Origin: Acidobacteriota bacterium
GTDB lineage: Bacteria > Acidobacteriota > Thermoanaerobaculia > Multivoradales > JAHEKO01
Assembly: GCA_024638355.1 (NCBI GenBank)
Contig: JAHEKO010000005.1
Coordinates: 1 to 7,075 of the forward strand
Direction of reading: 5' to 3'
Length of the DNA stretch: 7,075 nt
Of the stretch, positions 6,455-7,075 are shown one piece after another. A program made the translations under genes and the position numbers. The notes under the pieces were generated by a model. The model saw nothing but the letters and a program-made list of their open reading frames with translations. It searched no databases and was not told where the DNA came from. How positions within the stretch are numbered: the stretch's first letter is position 1; every line of letters begins with the position of its first letter.

Positions 6455-7015
6455 CTAGATCCAGGTGCGCTGGATATAGGCGCCGCTGAGGATCAGCGCT
6501 CCGCCGCCCAGCAGCCCCATCCAGAGGTCGAAGCCCTCCGGAATCAGAAGGTAGAAGCCGATCGCCAGGGCGGTGACGCCGAGACCGATCCAGAGAAAGA
6601 CCAGATCGATCCACAGTCCGAGGACGACGTAGCCGAACATCGCCAGGGTCGCGGCCATCAATCCCACCTCCTCGCCGTTCGGTGGCTTGGAGAGCCAGAT
6701 CCAGAAGACGCCGTAGGAGATGAGGAAGAGCCAGAGCAGGCCGATGCGCGGCCCGAACGGATCGCGCACGCGCTGGCTGACGCGGGAGACGACGATCAGT
6801 GTGCCGATCAGGCCGAGGACGTCGACCGCGAGCCAGAGCCAGCCCGAGCGCGGGTAACCGAGGAAGTGGCCGCCGAGGTAGCCGATCAGCCAGACGCCGC
6901 CCCAGATCATCAAGATCGGCCCGCCACCGGCGAGGCCGATCGACCGCCGGGCGCGCTGCTCGACCTCGCGTACGGCGTCGAGCGCCTCTCGCGCTTCGTC
7001 GCGGGTGACGTTCAC
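6455..7015 (-). CDS. Six-helix integral membrane protein of unknown function
   Basis: I do not recognise a named function. The 186-residue protein begins with a charged, soluble amphipathic helix (about 4-25, TRDEAREALDAVREVEQRAR), probably cytoplasmic. About six hydrophobic segments follow, at roughly 28-52, 58-77, 90-109, 117-136, 138-158 and 161-181. A short loop SKPPNGEEVG (109-118) is the main polar break in the middle. The start is GTG at 7015-7013, supported by GGGAGG six bases upstream. It is the first complete gene of the leftward operon and lies 10 nt before the winged-helix gene. Pairing of such a membrane protein with an HTH_34-like regulator suggests a sensor, an anti-regulator or an accessory transporter subunit. 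Nothing in the sequence decides between these. There is no catalytic motif, cysteine pair or histidine cluster. Confidence 0.85.
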   Translation of the reverse strand: MNVTRDEAREALDAVREVEQRARRSIGLAGGGPILMIWGGVWLIGYLGGHFLGYPRSGWLWLAVDVLGLIGTLIVVSRVSQRVRDPFGPRIGLLWLFLISYGVFWIWLSKPPNGEEVGLMAATLAMFGYVVLGLWIDLVFLWIGLGVTALAIGFYLLIPEGFDLWMGLLGGGALILSGAYIQRTWI

Positions 7016-7075
7016 CGCGAACCTCCCGCTGTCCCGCTCTCGTGGCAGCCGTGACAGGTACGCACCGCGATCGCC
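7012..7075 (-). CDS. Possible C-terminal tail of an upstream gene, partial
   Basis: A minus-strand frame enters from the right edge and ends in TGA at 7014-7012. It overlaps the GTG start of the six-helix protein in a GTGA junction, the same style of overlap seen at two other junctions of this operon. Only 20 residues are visible, ending GDRGAYLSRLPRERDSGRFA. This is too short to identify and could be chance open frame in GC-rich DNA. The 4-base overlap is the main argument for it. Confidence 0.3.
   Translation of the reverse strand, partial: AIAVRTCHGCHESGTAGGSR
7022..7027 (-). promoter_or_regulatory. Shine-Dalgarno site supporting the GTG start of the six-helix membrane protein
   Basis: GGGAGG is placed six bases before the GTG at 7015-7013. 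This spacing is good and selects the GTG over internal starts; the N-terminal charged helix would be lost with any later start. Confidence 0.7.

Noticed and set aside
7030..7060. CHGCH (CxxCH haem c-type motif) in one minus-strand frame at the right edge.
   Set aside because: That frame has no stop near the edge and continues into the membrane-protein gene out of frame; the motif is probably chance.

Overview
The window is GC-rich bacterial chromosomal DNA, almost wall-to-wall coding, with no RNA gene, CRISPR array, insertion sequence or long repeat that I can see. An exported M1-type zinc peptidase with a long extra N-terminal region, plus the general protein style, suggests a Gram-negative-type, high-GC bacterium. 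Acidobacteriota (for example Thermoanaerobaculia) is my best guess, but it rests on resemblance recalled from memory and is weak.

Layout. (1) Positions 1-795, minus strand: the N-terminal 265 residues of a type I glyceraldehyde-3-phosphate dehydrogenase, cut by the window edge. (2) Only 24 nt away and divergent, plus strand: tsaD, the tRNA t6A modification enzyme. It is followed by a 52-residue membrane protein (1942-2100), whose stop overlaps the start of a 779-residue secreted M1-family metallopeptidase (2097-4436). (3) Convergent with that group, minus strand from the right edge to 4464: a compact operon. In transcription order it encodes a possible upstream gene tail, a six-helix membrane protein, a small winged-helix regulator, an ABC ATPase and an ABC-2 permease. 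The last two junctions are 4-base ATGA overlaps, and the membrane-protein-to-regulator gap is 10 nt.

How the genes work together. The ATPase and permease should form one exporter. The winged-helix protein is the natural candidate for its transcriptional control, and the six-helix protein is an unassigned partner. The gap and tsaD genes are housekeeping functions and probably only neighbours. The 52-residue protein is translationally coupled to the peptidase and may serve it.

I do not see a clearly new defence or mobile system. The points most worth a second look are: the small membrane protein missed by usual length cut-offs; the M1 peptidase, which keeps its zinc site but lacks a recognisable GxMEN exopeptidase motif; the coupled regulator/ABC/six-helix cassette; and the unusual active-site neighbourhood of the GAPDH.
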